DNA of 63,379 nucleotides from CALDCK01 sp050618055. Its GTDB lineage: Bacteria > Myxococcota_A > UBA9160 > SMWR01. A model generated the notes under the pieces. The model had not been told where the DNA came from. It saw only the letters and a program-made list of their open reading frames with translations, and searched no databases. The first letter of the stretch is position 1. The number at the start of each line of letters is the position of its first letter. Position numbers and translations under genes: made by a program. The stretch is from positions 1 to 63,379 of the forward strand of contig JBNLVK010000212.1 of NCBI GenBank assembly GCA_050618055.1, given 5' to 3'. Positions 47,134 to 56,800 of the stretch are shown in pieces.

Positions 47134-49193
47134 AGGCGAAGCTGAAGCAGATGGACTGCCAGATCCCGCGCGAGACCCTTCGCGCGAGCCTGGAGCCTTC
47201 GACGGTCGATGCCGAGGCGCGCACCGTCCAGCTCCGGTTCTACACGGGCGCCTACGTGCGCCGCTACTCGTGGGAGCACGGATCGATCGAGCTGGCGTTC
47301 GAGATGAAGCCCAGCGCGGTCCGGATGGGCCGGCTCAACAGTGGCGCGCCGCTGCTCAACTCGCACGCCGACTGGGACCTCTCCGACGTCATCGGCGTCG
47401 TCGAGAACGCCTCCATCAAGGGCGGCGAGGGGATCGCGACCGTCCGGTTCAGCGACCGTGAAGAGGTCGAGCCGATCTTCCGCGACGTGCAGAACGGGAT
47501 CATCCGCAACGTCTCGATGGGTGCCGTCGTGCACCAGATGAAGGAAGTCACGAAGAAGGGCGACTGCATCAAGAAGTTTCTGGCGATCGACTGGGAGCCG
47601 ATGGAGCTGTCGTTCGTCGCAGTGGGGGCCGACGCAGGCGCGCAGGCCCTTTCCGACCGGGCAGGGGAGTTCCCCTGTCGCATCACGTTCAGCGCCGAGG
47701 AATCGTCCGACGCGCCTCAGGGGGGAACCATGGAGATCAAGGTTCGACTGCTCGCGGACGTCGAGGAGCTCGGCGCGAAGGGCGACATCGTGAAGATCGC
47801 GGAGAGCGACTTCGACGAGAAGCTGCACTCGAAGGAGCTGAAGCCGGAGGCGAAGGCGTCGGCGACGCCGGCCGTCGAGCCGCTGGCCGCGAGGGCCGGC
47901 GAGCGCGCCGTGTCCGACGCGATCGAGGCGGACCAGGCCCGAGTCAAGGAGATCAAGCGGCTCCAGGCCCACTTCAACCTCGACGACATGTGGGCGATGC
48001 GGCACATCAAGAAGAACACGTCGCCCGAGCAGGCCGCGCTCGACGCCGCCGAGGAGCGGTCGAAGAACGCTCCGATCATCGACGGCGCGATCTCGCTGGG
48101 CGAGGACTTCGAGTCCATCGGCTGGCGCGCCGATCGCATGGTCGAGGCGCTGGCGGCGCGCGCGGTGCGCGAGGAGTGCCCGGAGCCGGCGAAGCAGTAC
48201 GCCCTGTCGAGCATCCCGGACTGCGCGTTCGAGTGCCTGTCGCTCAACGGGCGCACCCGCGGTCGGAGCCTCGACGCGCGGCGGCGCCCCGAGGAGGTGG
48301 TCGAGCTGGCGCTGCACACGACCAGCGACTTCCCGCTCGTGCTCGCCAACGTGCTGAACAAGACGATGCAGATGCCCTACGAGCAGGCGAACCCGACGTT
48401 CCGGACGATCGCGGCCCGCAAGACCTTCAAGGACTTCCGGGCCCACCAGTTCCTGCGCGCGGGCGACTTCCCGGTGCCGCTCCAGGTGGACGAGCACGGG
48501 GAGTTCAAGAGCGGGACGATGAGCGAGAGCGGCGAGGCCGTGACCGCCGTGACCTACGGCCGGATCCTCGGCATCAGCCGGCAGACGCTCATCAACGACG
48601 ACGTCGGAGCCTTCGCCGACATCGGCGGCAACGCCGGTCGCCGGATCGTCGACTTCGAGAACCAGACGTTCTACGCGCTCTGCATCCTGCCGGCCGCGGG
48701 CCTCGGGCCCACGATGTCGGCGAGTTCGGGTGGCGTGGCCGTCTACAACGGGGCGCACAGCAACATCGCCGCGTCGGGCGCGCTGGACAACACGAGGCTG
48801 GAGTCGGCGTTCTCGCTGATGCTGGCCCAGACGTCGCTCGACGGGCTGAAGCTGAACGTGATGCCGAAGTACCTGCTGGTGTCGCCGGCGAGCTTCGGTC
48901 TGGCACGGCGTCTGCTGACCCCGACGAACCCGACGCAGGCGAGCGAGATCAACACGTTCGCCGGAATGATCGAGCCGCTGACCGACGCGAACCTGACGGG
49001 CGTCCGGTTCTACGTCCTGGCGGACCCGGCCGAGCTTCCGAACTACGTCTACGGGACGCTCGAGGGGCAGTCGGGCCCGCGCACGGAGGTCAAGACCGGC
49101 TTCCGGGTGGACGGAATCGAGGTGAAGGTCGCGATCGACTTCGCCTGCGGCGCCATCGAGTACCGCGGCGGCGTGACCGGAGCCGGCAGCTAG
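47130..49193 (+). CDS. Prohead protease-major capsid fusion protein
   Basis: 687 residues. N-terminal protease (1-190) with APLLNSHADW (catalytic His about 78) and IRNVSMGAVV (Ser about 127), an S78-type prohead protease; then a charged, helical delta/scaffold-like linker (about 200-280); then the major capsid domain (about 370-687) of the Mu/HK97 fold (SDFPLVLANVLNKTMQMPYEQANPTFR, RILGISRQTLINDDVGAF). Self-cleavage should release mature capsid protein. Such fusions are known in some phages. Confidence 0.85.
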   Translation: MKAKLKQMDCQIPRETLRASLEPSTVDAEARTVQLRFYTGAYVRRYSWEHGSIELAFEMKPSAVRMGRLNSGAPLLNSHADWDLSDVIGVVENASIKGGEGIATVRFSDREEVEPIFRDVQNGIIRNVSMGAVVHQMKEVTKKGDCIKKFLAIDWEPMELSFVAVGADAGAQALSDRAGEFPCRITFSAEESSDAPQGGTMEIKVRLLADVEELGAKGDIVKIAESDFDEKLHSKELKPEAKASATPAVEPLAARAGERAVSDAIEADQARVKEIKRLQAHFNLDDMWAMRHIKKNTSPEQAALDAAEERSKNAPIIDGAISLGEDFESIGWRADRMVEALAARAVREECPEPAKQYALSSIPDCAFECLSLNGRTRGRSLDARRRPEEVVELALHTTSDFPLVLANVLNKTMQMPYEQANPTFRTIAARKTFKDFRAHQFLRAGDFPVPLQVDEHGEFKSGTMSESGEAVTAVTYGRILGISRQTLINDDVGAFADIGGNAGRRIVDFENQTFYALCILPAAGLGPTMSASSGGVAVYNGAHSNIAASGALDNTRLESAFSLMLAQTSLDGLKLNVMPKYLLVSPASFGLARRLLTPTNPTQASEINTFAGMIEPLTDANLTGVRFYVLADPAELPNYVYGTLEGQSGPRTEVKTGFRVDGIEVKVAIDFACGAIEYRGGVTGAGS

Positions 49194-49215
49194 GCCGCTG
49201 GCGGCCTGACTCGTC

Positions 49216-49239
49216 CCGGGGGAGGGCCTTCTCCCCCGG
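49216..49239 (+). terminator. Terminator-like hairpin after the capsid gene
   Basis: CCGGGGGAG (49216-49224) pairs perfectly with CTCCCCCGG (49231-49239) around GGCCTT, then TTCG. It lies between capsid and decoration genes, where partial termination could raise capsid mRNA. No long T tract. Confidence 0.45.
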
Positions 49240-49283
49240 TTCGTCCACCTGAATCCCGGCCGAGGCGCCGGAAGGAGAGCGAC

Positions 49284-49646
49284 ATGGGAACGAAGTTCGT
49301 CCAGCCCGGTGACACGATCACCCTGACCGCGCCGAGCGGCGGCGTGACCGTCAACGTCCCGATCGTGATCGGGAACGGCCTGCTGGTGATTCCTCTGCGC
49401 ACGGCGTCGGCCGGCGCCACGTTCGAGGCGATCCCCGCCAACGGCGGCCCGGTCGTCACGCTGCCGGCCGACAACGCCGACACCTTCAACGAGGGGGAGC
49501 CGGTGTACTGGGACGACGGCAACAGCCGCGTCACGGTGGTGGCCGGCACGACCGCGCTCCACGTGGGCTGGGCGGTGGAGAACTCGGCTACCCCGACCGA
49601 GGTCGACGTTCTCCTGTGCCAGACCGTGGTGGACGCGGCGCCGTAG
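49284..49646 (+). CDS. DUF2190 family protein, likely capsid decoration or stabilising protein
   Basis: 120 residues from ATG 49284 (GGAAGGAG). FVQPGDTITLTAPSGGVTVNVPIVIGNGLLVIPL and the C-terminal GWAVENSATPTEVDVLLC match DUF2190, a beta-rich family found next to fused protease-capsid genes and likely to decorate heads. Confidence 0.82.
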   Translation: MGTKFVQPGDTITLTAPSGGVTVNVPIVIGNGLLVIPLRTASAGATFEAIPANGGPVVTLPADNADTFNEGEPVYWDDGNSRVTVVAGTTALHVGWAVENSATPTEVDVLLCQTVVDAAP

Positions 49647-50248
49647 GCGGCGCCCTGCCTGCTCGCTGGCTGTTCGTTCACGTCCCGAAAACGGGCGGGA
49701 CGTCCATCCGCGAGGCGCTGCGCGAGTCGTTCGGCCCAGGCTACTTCGGGGCAGCGACTTCGCGCAACGCGCACGCTCCGGCTCGGTTCCACGCCGCGGA
49801 GATCGGAGCGGAGGCGTGGGAAGGTGTCTTGGCGTTCGCGTGTGTTCGGAATCCCTACGACCGCCTGGTCTCGACGTGGGCATGGGCGCGCAGGTTCGGG
49901 GGGCTCCAGTCAGGGTGCTTCCGCGAGTGGGTCGCCGCTGACTGCCCGCTGCATCCCCGGATGCGCGTGGTCCGAGGCCGCGACCCGCTCTGGCTGACCG
50001 ACCCGCAGGCCGCGTGGGTGGCCGACGACAGCGGCGATCTGCTGGTGACCCTGCTGCGGTTCGAGAGCCTCGCCGACGACTGGCGGCGAATTGCGCAGCA
50101 GATCGGCGCGAACGAGCGGCTCGACAGGTCCAACAAGTCCGAGCGCGGGCCTGCGAACGACTACTACGACGAGAAGACGCGGTCGCTGGTGCGCGAGCGC
50201 TACGCGGCCGACTTCGAGGCATTCGGGTACGACCCGAGGGGAGGGTGA
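49616..50248 (+). CDS. Sulfotransferase family protein
   Basis: 210 residues, GTG start at 49616 (overlapping the DUF2190 end by 31 bases; no nearer start exists). The 5'-phosphosulfate motif is LFVHVPKTGGTSIREAL (about 19-34) and the 3'-phosphate motif is CVRNPYDRLVSTW (about 79-91), the two PAPS-binding elements of the sulfotransferase fold. It should move sulfate from PAPS to a hydroxyl or amine. The target could be host surface sugar or a virion part; both are inferences. Confidence 0.82.
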   Translation: MPDRGGRGAVGGALPARWLFVHVPKTGGTSIREALRESFGPGYFGAATSRNAHAPARFHAAEIGAEAWEGVLAFACVRNPYDRLVSTWAWARRFGGLQSGCFREWVAADCPLHPRMRVVRGRDPLWLTDPQAAWVADDSGDLLVTLLRFESLADDWRRIAQQIGANERLDRSNKSERGPANDYYDEKTRSLVRERYAADFEAFGYDPRGG

Positions 50249-50249
50249 G

Positions 50250-50507
50250 ATGGCCTGGGCACGGACGAAGACCGGCGAGCTGCGCTGCGCCTGGCAGGGC
50301 GAGGAGTACCACCTCACCGTCGAGGCGCAGGAGATCCCCGACGACCTGGCCGAGAACATCGCGCCTCACGTGAACGTCGAGGTCTCTTCGAAGAAGCCCG
50401 AGGCCCCGAAGGCCGAGAAGGCGCCGGAGCCGAAGGCCGGGAAGGGCGCCGAGAAGAAGCCCGCGCCCGCGCCGAAGCAGGAGAGCGCCAAGGCCGACTC
50501 GAAGTAG
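50250..50507 (+). CDS. Small virion-region protein with Lys/Pro/Ala-rich tail (85 aa)
   Basis: ATG 50250, GGGGAGGG ribosome site. Residues 1-45 form a small beta domain (GELRCAWQGEEYHLTVEAQEIP), the rest is a flexible KAEKAPEPKAGKG-type tail. A similar tail ends the 91-residue protein at 51779. Function unknown. Confidence 0.55.
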   Translation: MAWARTKTGELRCAWQGEEYHLTVEAQEIPDDLAENIAPHVNVEVSSKKPEAPKAEKAPEPKAGKGAEKKPAPAPKQESAKADSK

Positions 50508-50510
50508 CCC

Positions 50511-51314
50511 ATGCCCTCCGCTCGAGGCTCGATCCACACGACGACCGGGGGCTCGATCGCGCTCCTGGCCGCGTCGTCGTGGACGGTGCTCGGCGCCGCG
50601 ACGATCGGGGCGCTGGTCACGGCGGGCGACCAGCTCGCCGACTTCGACAGCCCGGTGGCGGGGCGCCTGCGCTACATCGGCTCGGAGACGCGGACCTTCG
50701 CGGTGCGCGGCCGGGCCACGCTCACGGCGCCCGGATCGACGCCGATCCAGTACCGCTACCGGCTGGCGAAGAACGGGACCACGATCGAGGCGTCGGAGCA
50801 GCGGCGCCAGCAGTGGAGCTTCCAGGGGTCGCAGGGCGTCGAGGTCGAGGCGCTCGTCACGCTCTCGATGGGCGACTACCTGGAGGTGCACGCGGAGGCC
50901 ACGCAGAACGGGACGCTCGATGTGGAGGAGCTGTCGCTGGTGGCGGCCCCCGCCGAGCTGTCGGCGTCCGAGATTCCTCCAGGAGTCGGCGGCAACTGGC
51001 TGGCCATGGAGGCCCTGCTGGGGCAGGCGATGGTCTCGGGGCCGCTGACGGAGCCGATCACGGTGACGCCGGCCGGCGAGGCTGGAGTGGATGTCCCGGG
51101 CATCTACTCGGTGAACGAGCTGGTGATCGAGGGCGAGGTGCGCATCCAGACGCACTCGCCGCATGTCGGGTTCCGGCTCTCGGATCTGCCGACCGCGCCG
51201 GTTCCCGGCATGGAGATCCGGGCGCGGGGCATCGACTACGTGATCCCGGACGGGGGGGTGATCCCCTACGGCGGTGGCGAGTGGGTGGAGCTGATGCTTC
51301 ACGCGGTGGCGTAG
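50511..51314 (+). CDS. Structural protein with head-tail joining-like C-terminus
   Basis: 267 residues from ATG 50511. The N-terminal part is a beta-rich domain (TRTFAVRGRATLTAPGS, IQYRYRLAKNGTTIEASEQRR) resembling virion attachment domains. The C-terminal 85 residues (VRIQTHSPHVGFRLSDLPTA ... DYVIPDGGVIPYGGGEWVELML) look like gpFII-type head-tail connectors. A fusion of both is plausible. Confidence 0.55.
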   Translation: MPSARGSIHTTTGGSIALLAASSWTVLGAATIGALVTAGDQLADFDSPVAGRLRYIGSETRTFAVRGRATLTAPGSTPIQYRYRLAKNGTTIEASEQRRQQWSFQGSQGVEVEALVTLSMGDYLEVHAEATQNGTLDVEELSLVAAPAELSASEIPPGVGGNWLAMEALLGQAMVSGPLTEPITVTPAGEAGVDVPGIYSVNELVIEGEVRIQTHSPHVGFRLSDLPTAPVPGMEIRARGIDYVIPDGGVIPYGGGEWVELMLHAVA

Positions 51315-51770
51315 GTGGCGGCGATCGAGAACACGCCCCGTCTGCTGCGGGAGCGGTGGATCGCGCGGCTGAACGCGGCACCGGAGGTCCAGGCGCTCTC
51401 GCTCACGTTCCAGGACCGGCCGGCGCTTGCGCAGGGCGACATCGATGGCGGCTCGCGGCGCGGGTTCGTGCTGATCGGCGAAGAGGCCGAGGTCGGCGGG
51501 GGATTGCTCGACGTGGAGCTCGTGACCGTGATCGTGGCCGGCGCCGCCGGTGGGACCTCGGCGGGCAAGGATGCAGCCGACCTTCTCGACGACGCGCGGC
51601 TCGCGGTGCTGACCGAGTTCCGGCGCGATCCCGAGTTCAGCAACCTCGCCGGCATGGGCCGCTACGCCGGCACGGTGCCGCTCTACGACGGCGAGGGCCG
51701 GCGGTTCTACGGCATCAAGACCATGCGCTTCCTGATGCGCATCGTGAACCCGATCTCCGAGACGCTGTAG
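51315..51770 (+). CDS. Tail completion/terminator-like protein
   Basis: 151 residues, GTG start abutting the previous stop. ALSLTFQDRPALAQGDIDGGSRRGFVLIGEEAEVGGG with a following alternating pattern suits gpU-type tail terminators, and the place before the tail tube gene agrees. Sequence support is weak. Confidence 0.5.
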   Translation: MAAIENTPRLLRERWIARLNAAPEVQALSLTFQDRPALAQGDIDGGSRRGFVLIGEEAEVGGGLLDVELVTVIVAGAAGGTSAGKDAADLLDDARLAVLTEFRRDPEFSNLAGMGRYAGTVPLYDGEGRRFYGIKTMRFLMRIVNPISETL

Positions 51771-51778
51771 GAGGCCCG

Positions 51779-52054
51779 ATGCCCCGAGTTCGCACGACCT
51801 CGAGCAGCGTGACCACCATCGACCCGGAGACGGGCGCGGTGGTGAACGTGACGACCGACTGGCAGCGCGTGTCGGAGCCGGTGGCTCGGAAGATCGCGCA
51901 CCTGGTCGAGGTGGAGCCGGAGCCGGAGCCCGTCGGGGAGCCGGTGGCGCCGGTCGAGATCAAAACCTCGGCGGACGTGCCCGAGCGCGTCGCCGTCGAG
52001 GACGCACCCACACCCGAGCCCCGTGGTCGACGCGGGCGCCGCAGCAAGGAGTAG
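51779..52054 (+). CDS. Small protein with Pro/Glu tail (91 aa)
   Basis: ATG 51779 after GGAGG. A short domain (TTIDPETGAVVNVTTDWQRVSEPVARKIAHLV), then PEPEPVGEPVAPVE and a basic end GRRGRRSKE. Similar plan to the 85-residue protein at 50250. Unknown function. Confidence 0.55.
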   Translation: MPRVRTTSSSVTTIDPETGAVVNVTTDWQRVSEPVARKIAHLVEVEPEPEPVGEPVAPVEIKTSADVPERVAVEDAPTPEPRGRRGRRSKE

Positions 52055-52057
52055 CCC

Positions 52058-52567
52058 ATGTCGCTTGCCAGCTCGATCGCAGTTCGCCTGGAGGCGCTGC
52101 TCGAAGGGGGGCTCGACCTCTCGGATCGGAATGACGACCTCGACCTGTCCGCGAGCATCGCGCTGGCGACGGGGACGGGCGCCGGCCAGGCCGACCAGGT
52201 GTTTCACGACGAGCGCACGATCGCGGCGTCGGGGAACGAGGACCTCGACCTCGCGGGCGCGCTCTCGGACCCCTTCGGCGCGACGCTGACATTCGCGCGC
52301 ATCAAGGCCGTGCTGATCGTCGCGGACACCGGGAACACGAACAACGTGGTCATCACGGAGCCGGCTTCGAACGGCGTGGGCCTCTTCGAGGCCGGTGGCG
52401 ACGCCATCGTGCTCTCGCCGGGCGGGATCTTCCTCTGGGCGGCGGGCGCCGCGGACGCGACCGGCAAGGCCGTGACCGCGAGCACCGGCGACCTGCTGAA
52501 CATCTCGAACAGCGGCGCCGGGACCGGCGTCACCTACAAGGTGGTCATCATCGGGGCCTCGGCGTAG
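52058..52567 (+). CDS. Phage structural protein, unknown (169 aa)
   Basis: ATG 52058. Acidic strand-rich start (LDLSDRNDDLDLSASIAL) and a compact C-terminal domain (FARIKAVLIVADTGNTNNVVI, PGGIFLWAAG, TGDLLNISNSGAGTGVTYKVVIIG). The latter is common in siphovirus tail regions, but I cannot name the part. Confidence 0.6.
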   Translation: MSLASSIAVRLEALLEGGLDLSDRNDDLDLSASIALATGTGAGQADQVFHDERTIAASGNEDLDLAGALSDPFGATLTFARIKAVLIVADTGNTNNVVITEPASNGVGLFEAGGDAIVLSPGGIFLWAAGAADATGKAVTASTGDLLNISNSGAGTGVTYKVVIIGASA

Positions 52568-52592
52568 CCGTCGACCTCCATCTCTCTTCACC

Positions 52593-52617
52593 AAGGGGCG
52601 TCCTTCGGGGCGCCCTT
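52593..52617 (+). terminator. Terminator-like hairpin before the tail tube gene
   Basis: AAGGGGCGTCC (52593-52603) pairs with GGGGCGCCCTT (52607-52617), with wobble pairs and a TTC loop, followed by CGCATTT. Weak T tract; in a similar place to the one at 41672. Confidence 0.4.
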
Positions 52618-52637
52618 CGCATTTCTAGGAGGCGAGC

Positions 52638-53075
52638 ATGTCGAGTGCCTTTCTCGGGAAGGGAACCCAGTTCCAGGTCGAGTCTTCCCCGGGCTCGGGG
52701 ACCTACGTGACCATCGCGGAGGTGCTTTCGATCGACGGCCCCGACATCCAGGGCTCGGAGGTCGAGGTCACCAACATGGACTCGACGGGACGGAACCGCG
52801 AGTACATCGCGGGCCTGACCGACCCGGGCGGCGTCGATCTTCGGATGAACTTCGTGCCGGGCAACGCCCAGCAGGAGCAGATCCTCGACGACGTGCAGGC
52901 GAACCCGTCGACCACGCGGAGCTACCGGATCCGCTTCGCGCAGCTCACGCCGGTGCGTCGCCTCGACTTCTCCGGCTTCATCCTCAACGCGCCCTACAGC
53001 ATCCCCGTCGACTCCCAGGTGACGCAGAGCGTTCGCGTCCGGGTCTCGGGCGTGGTGACGCGCGTCCAGGAGTAG
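52638..53075 (+). CDS. Major tail tube protein
   Basis: 145 residues from ATG 52638 (GGAGG). LGKGTQFQVESSPGSGTYVTIAEVLSIDGPDIQGSEVEVTNMDS is the classic siphovirus tail-tube N-terminus, and the rest is a beta barrel (YRIRFAQLTP, RRLDFSGFIL). It stacks as hexamers around the tape measure. Confidence 0.85.
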   Translation: MSSAFLGKGTQFQVESSPGSGTYVTIAEVLSIDGPDIQGSEVEVTNMDSTGRNREYIAGLTDPGGVDLRMNFVPGNAQQEQILDDVQANPSTTRSYRIRFAQLTPVRRLDFSGFILNAPYSIPVDSQVTQSVRVRVSGVVTRVQE

Positions 53076-53084
53076 GAGGACCCC

Positions 53085-53522
53085 ATGAGCGAGAACGGCA
53101 ACGGCGGCTACCTGTCGCTGGACGCCATCAAGCGCGCGCCCGACATCAACTTCCGCGACGTGCCCGTCCCCGAGTGGGGCGGCACCGTTCGGATCCGGTC
53201 GCTGACGGCGTCCGACCGGGCGAAGTTCGACGCGAAGCTGCTGACGGTTCGCCAGCAGATGCGCATCGGGCAGAGCGTGGACGATCAGGAGCTGTCGATC
53301 GAGCACCACGCCCACCAGGCGCGCGTCCTGCTGGTGACGCTCTCGCTCTGCGACGAGAACGGCTCGCGGATCTTCACGGACGAGCAGACCGAGATCGTGG
53401 GAGCGAAGGGCTCCGCTGCGATCGCCCGGATCTACGAGGCCGCGAGCGAGCTGAACGGCATGAGCGCGAAGGCGAAGGCGGCGCTCCAGGGGGAATCCGA
53501 AGGGGCGGACGCCACCGCGTAA
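53085..53522 (+). CDS. Tail assembly chaperone, gpG-like
   Basis: 145 residues from ATG 53085 (GGAGGACCCC). Position between tail tube and tape measure genes, with TASDRAKFDAKLLTV and helical C-terminus (AAIARIYEAASELNGMSAKAKAAL), fits the lambda gpG type, which coats the tape measure protein during tail building. A -1 shift in its last codons would extend it (next entry). Confidence 0.8.
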   Translation: MSENGNGGYLSLDAIKRAPDINFRDVPVPEWGGTVRIRSLTASDRAKFDAKLLTVRQQMRIGQSVDDQELSIEHHAHQARVLLVTLSLCDENGSRIFTDEQTEIVGAKGSAAIARIYEAASELNGMSAKAKAALQGESEGADATA

Positions 53523-53833
53523 ACCTGGAGATCGCGCTCTGGGCGGGCTTCCCGTCCTGGCGTCTCCTGGTCGAGTCGGGAGTCACCGCCCCCGAGCTCG
53601 ACGCCATCGTCGCCCTGTACCACGCGGAACCACGCGGCGATCGGCGAAGTGACATCCGGACGGCCCACCAGACCCAGTTGCTGGGGAACCTGATTCTCGG
53701 GGCTGCCGGATCGAAGAAGAAGCTTCGGATGGAGGATCTCCTCCTCACGTTCCGCGGCGACGAGCCCGACGACCAGGCCATCGAGGTGCTCTTCGACGCG
53801 CTCCAGGGATCAGCAGCCGCGCCGGAGGGGTAG
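53492..53833 (+). CDS. Tail assembly chaperone frameshift extension, gpT-like
   Basis: In the -1 frame an open reading frame runs from inside gpG to 53833: LEIALWAGFPSWRLLVESGV ... RMEDLLLTFRGDEPDDQAIEVLFDAL, about 103 residues, a typical T domain. No ATG, GTG or TTG lies near its beginning, so it should be made only by -1 slippage, as lambda gpGT. A run of five G then AA at 53489-53495 is the candidate slip site. It ends at the base before the tape measure ATG. Confidence 0.7.
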   Translation, partial: GIRRGGRHRVNLEIALWAGFPSWRLLVESGVTAPELDAIVALYHAEPRGDRRSDIRTAHQTQLLGNLILGAAGSKKKLRMEDLLLTFRGDEPDDQAIEVLFDALQGSAAAPEG

Positions 53834-56800
53834 ATGGCCGACAGCCGATTCGGACGCCTCCTCGCCGAGCTGGGTCTCGACGCCGACGACTTCGAGAAGG
53901 AGCTGTCGCGCGTCGAGCGCCTGGTGCGCGTCCAGACGCGCAGCCTGACGCGCCATTTCCAGGGCACGTCGGGCGCGATCAAGGCGCTGGTCTCGGGGCT
54001 GGCCACTCGCGAGGTCTTCCAGGCGGCGCGTGACTTCGAGCAGATCGAGGGCGCGCTGCGGGTGGCCACGGGTTCGGCGCAGGGTGCCGCGCGCGAGTAC
54101 GGGTTCGTCCGCCAGGAGGCGGAGCGGCTCGGGCTCGCGCTGCGCACCGCCGCAAAGGACTACGGGTCGCTCTCGGCCGCGGCGCGGGGCACAGCGCTCG
54201 CCGGCCAGGAGACCCGCAACATCTTCGTCGGAATCGCGGAGGCTTCCACCGCGCTCCGACTCTCCGCCGACCAGACAAGCGGCGCTCTCACGGCCATCGA
54301 GCAGATCATCTCGAAGGGGAAGGTCTCGGCCGAGGAGCTTCGCGGTCAGCTCGGCGAACGACTGCCCGGCGCGTTTCAGCTCGCCGCGCGGTCCATCGGC
54401 GTCACCACCGCTCAGCTCGACGAGATGCTGAAGAAGGGTGAGCTGACGGCCGAGAGGCTCCTCCCTGCTCTCTCCCGGGAGTTGAGCCGCACCTTCGGGC
54501 CCCAGGCCGCCGAGGCGGCGCGTGGCACCGTCGCGGAGCTGAACCGCTTCCAGACGGTGCTCTTCGAGCTCGAGGTGGAGTTCGCTCGCGCGGGCTTCGT
54601 CGAGGGGCTCACGGAGGGCCTGCGGGGCTTCCGTGAGGCGCTCGCCGACGAGGAGATCCGCCAGGGCCTCCGGGACCTGTCGAGCCTCATCGGGGCGGTT
54701 GGCGCCTCGGCGGCGGGTGCCATCGAGTTCATCGTGGAGTACCGCGAGGAGATCCTGAAGCTGGGCGGCGCGCTGAAGGGTGCGCAGATCGGCGCCCGCT
54801 TCGGACCGACTGGTGCGGTCGCTGGCGCGCTGCTCGGTGCAGCGGCGGGCGATGCCATCGCGCAGAGTCTCCGCTCGGAGCGCGAGCGCATCGAGCAGGA
54901 GATCGCGAGCCTGGAGTCGCTGCGGCAGGCGCTCGGGCCGGCGATCTTCGACCAGGAGCACGGCCGGCGCCTCGACACCGCGCGGCTTCAGCTCTCCGAG
55001 CTGGAGGCTGCGGCGGACGCTGCTCTCCTCGCGCTGCTCGACCTCCCGCGGGCGATGGACGATGGGGCCGACGCGGCGGGGAACCTCGGCGGCGAAGCGG
55101 GCACGACGGCCGACGAGCTGAAGGCCGCCGCGAAGGAGGCCGACGCGCTGCGCAAGGTGGTGCAGCGGCTCGCGGAGGAGAGCCGGAAGGCCGCCGAGGA
55201 GCGCGCGAAGGCGGCCGCCAGCATCGGCGAGGTCTTTCAGGGCGTCGCCGACGAGATCCGCCAGCTCCAGGTCGACGAGGTCACCTTCCAGTTCGAGCAG
55301 GCCGAGCGCCAGGTGCGCGATCTGGCGGAGGCCGCTGGGTTCTCCGCCGAGCAGACGGCCGCGCTCGTCTCGAACCTCTCCGAGCTGTATGCCGACCTGG
55401 GCGAAGCGGTGGCGGCGGCCGAGCAGGCGAACCTCGACGACGCCTCGCAGCGCGAGCGCGAGCTGGCGCTCCAGCAGCCGTTCCTCAACGCGGCCGAGAA
55501 CATCCAGCGCGAGTTCGCCAACACGTTCACGGAGATCTTCCGCAACGGCGTCTCCAGCTTCGAGGACATCGAGGACGCGGCGAAGGACATCTTCGCGCGG
55601 CTCGCGGGCGAGCTGGTGTCGCTGGGCGTGACGCGCGGTGCGCAGGGGCTGCTCGACTCGCTGCTCGGCGGGGCCGGCGTCTCGGGCGTGGGCGGCGTCG
55701 GCGGCATCGTGCCGAGCCTGCTGGGCCAGCTCGGCGACCTCCTCACCGGGCAGCCGCTCCAGGGTCCGGCCACGCAGGGCGGCGTCGGCCCGCAGCCGAC
55801 GACGGGCATCCTCGGCCTGCTGTCGAACAACCTCGGTTCGGTGGCGTCCATCGCGGGCGTGCTGGGGTTGGGAGCCTACGGGATCTCCGACGCATCGAAG
55901 GGCCAGCACGACCTCGGCCTGTACGCCTCGATCCTGGGCGCGGGTGCGCTGGGCGGCCCCTACGGGCTGGCGGCGGCGGGCATCGCGATCGCGGGCCTCG
56001 CCGGGACCGCGAGCATCACCAACGCGACGACGGGCGACCGCAACCAGCGCGAGAAGGGGCAGATCCAGACCGTCGCGCTCTTCGACCCGTTCATCGCGCT
56101 CATCCTGAAGAACTACCTGAAGGAGTTCGGGGGAGGACGGACGGGAGTGGCCCGGCTCGTCACGAGCGCCAACCCGACCGACCCGGCGTTCTCGATCTAC
56201 AACGATCAGCCGCTCTCGGCCGCGAGCCCCTTCGGGTTCGTGGGGCTCGACGCCGCGGCGAAGCAGGCGCTCCCAGACAACGCGAACCTCGTGGGCGCGG
56301 TGGCGGAGTTCGACGCCGCGGTGGCCTCGCTGCTCTCGCAGCGGCAGATCGCGATCGCGACCGAGGCGCTCCAGTCGATCGAGGCGGTGCCGATCTTCGC
56401 GGAGCAGAGTTTCTCGAACAACGATTTCGGCCGGCTGATCGCGAACCGCGCCAACATCATCCTGCGCGGTCTGCTGGAAAGCTCGTCGCTCCCGATCTCG
56501 ACGGACCTCGACTCGATCGTGAACCCGGCGACGGGCCAGACGATCTTCTCGGGCAACACGAGCCCGGAGGCGGTGTTCGCCGAGCTCCAGGGCTTCATCG
56601 GCGGGCTGCGCGAGCTGGAGGACGGGATCCGCCAGCTCGGCGGCGAGTCGATCACGCAGGCCGAGCAGTCGATCCGTGGCCTGGAGGACCTGTTCCAGCG
56701 GCTCGCCCCGCTGGCGGGCACGTTCGGGGTCGAGCTGTCGTTCCTCGAGGAGACGTTCCAGCAGGGGCTCGACGCGCTGCGCACGGACTTCGAGTCCGAC

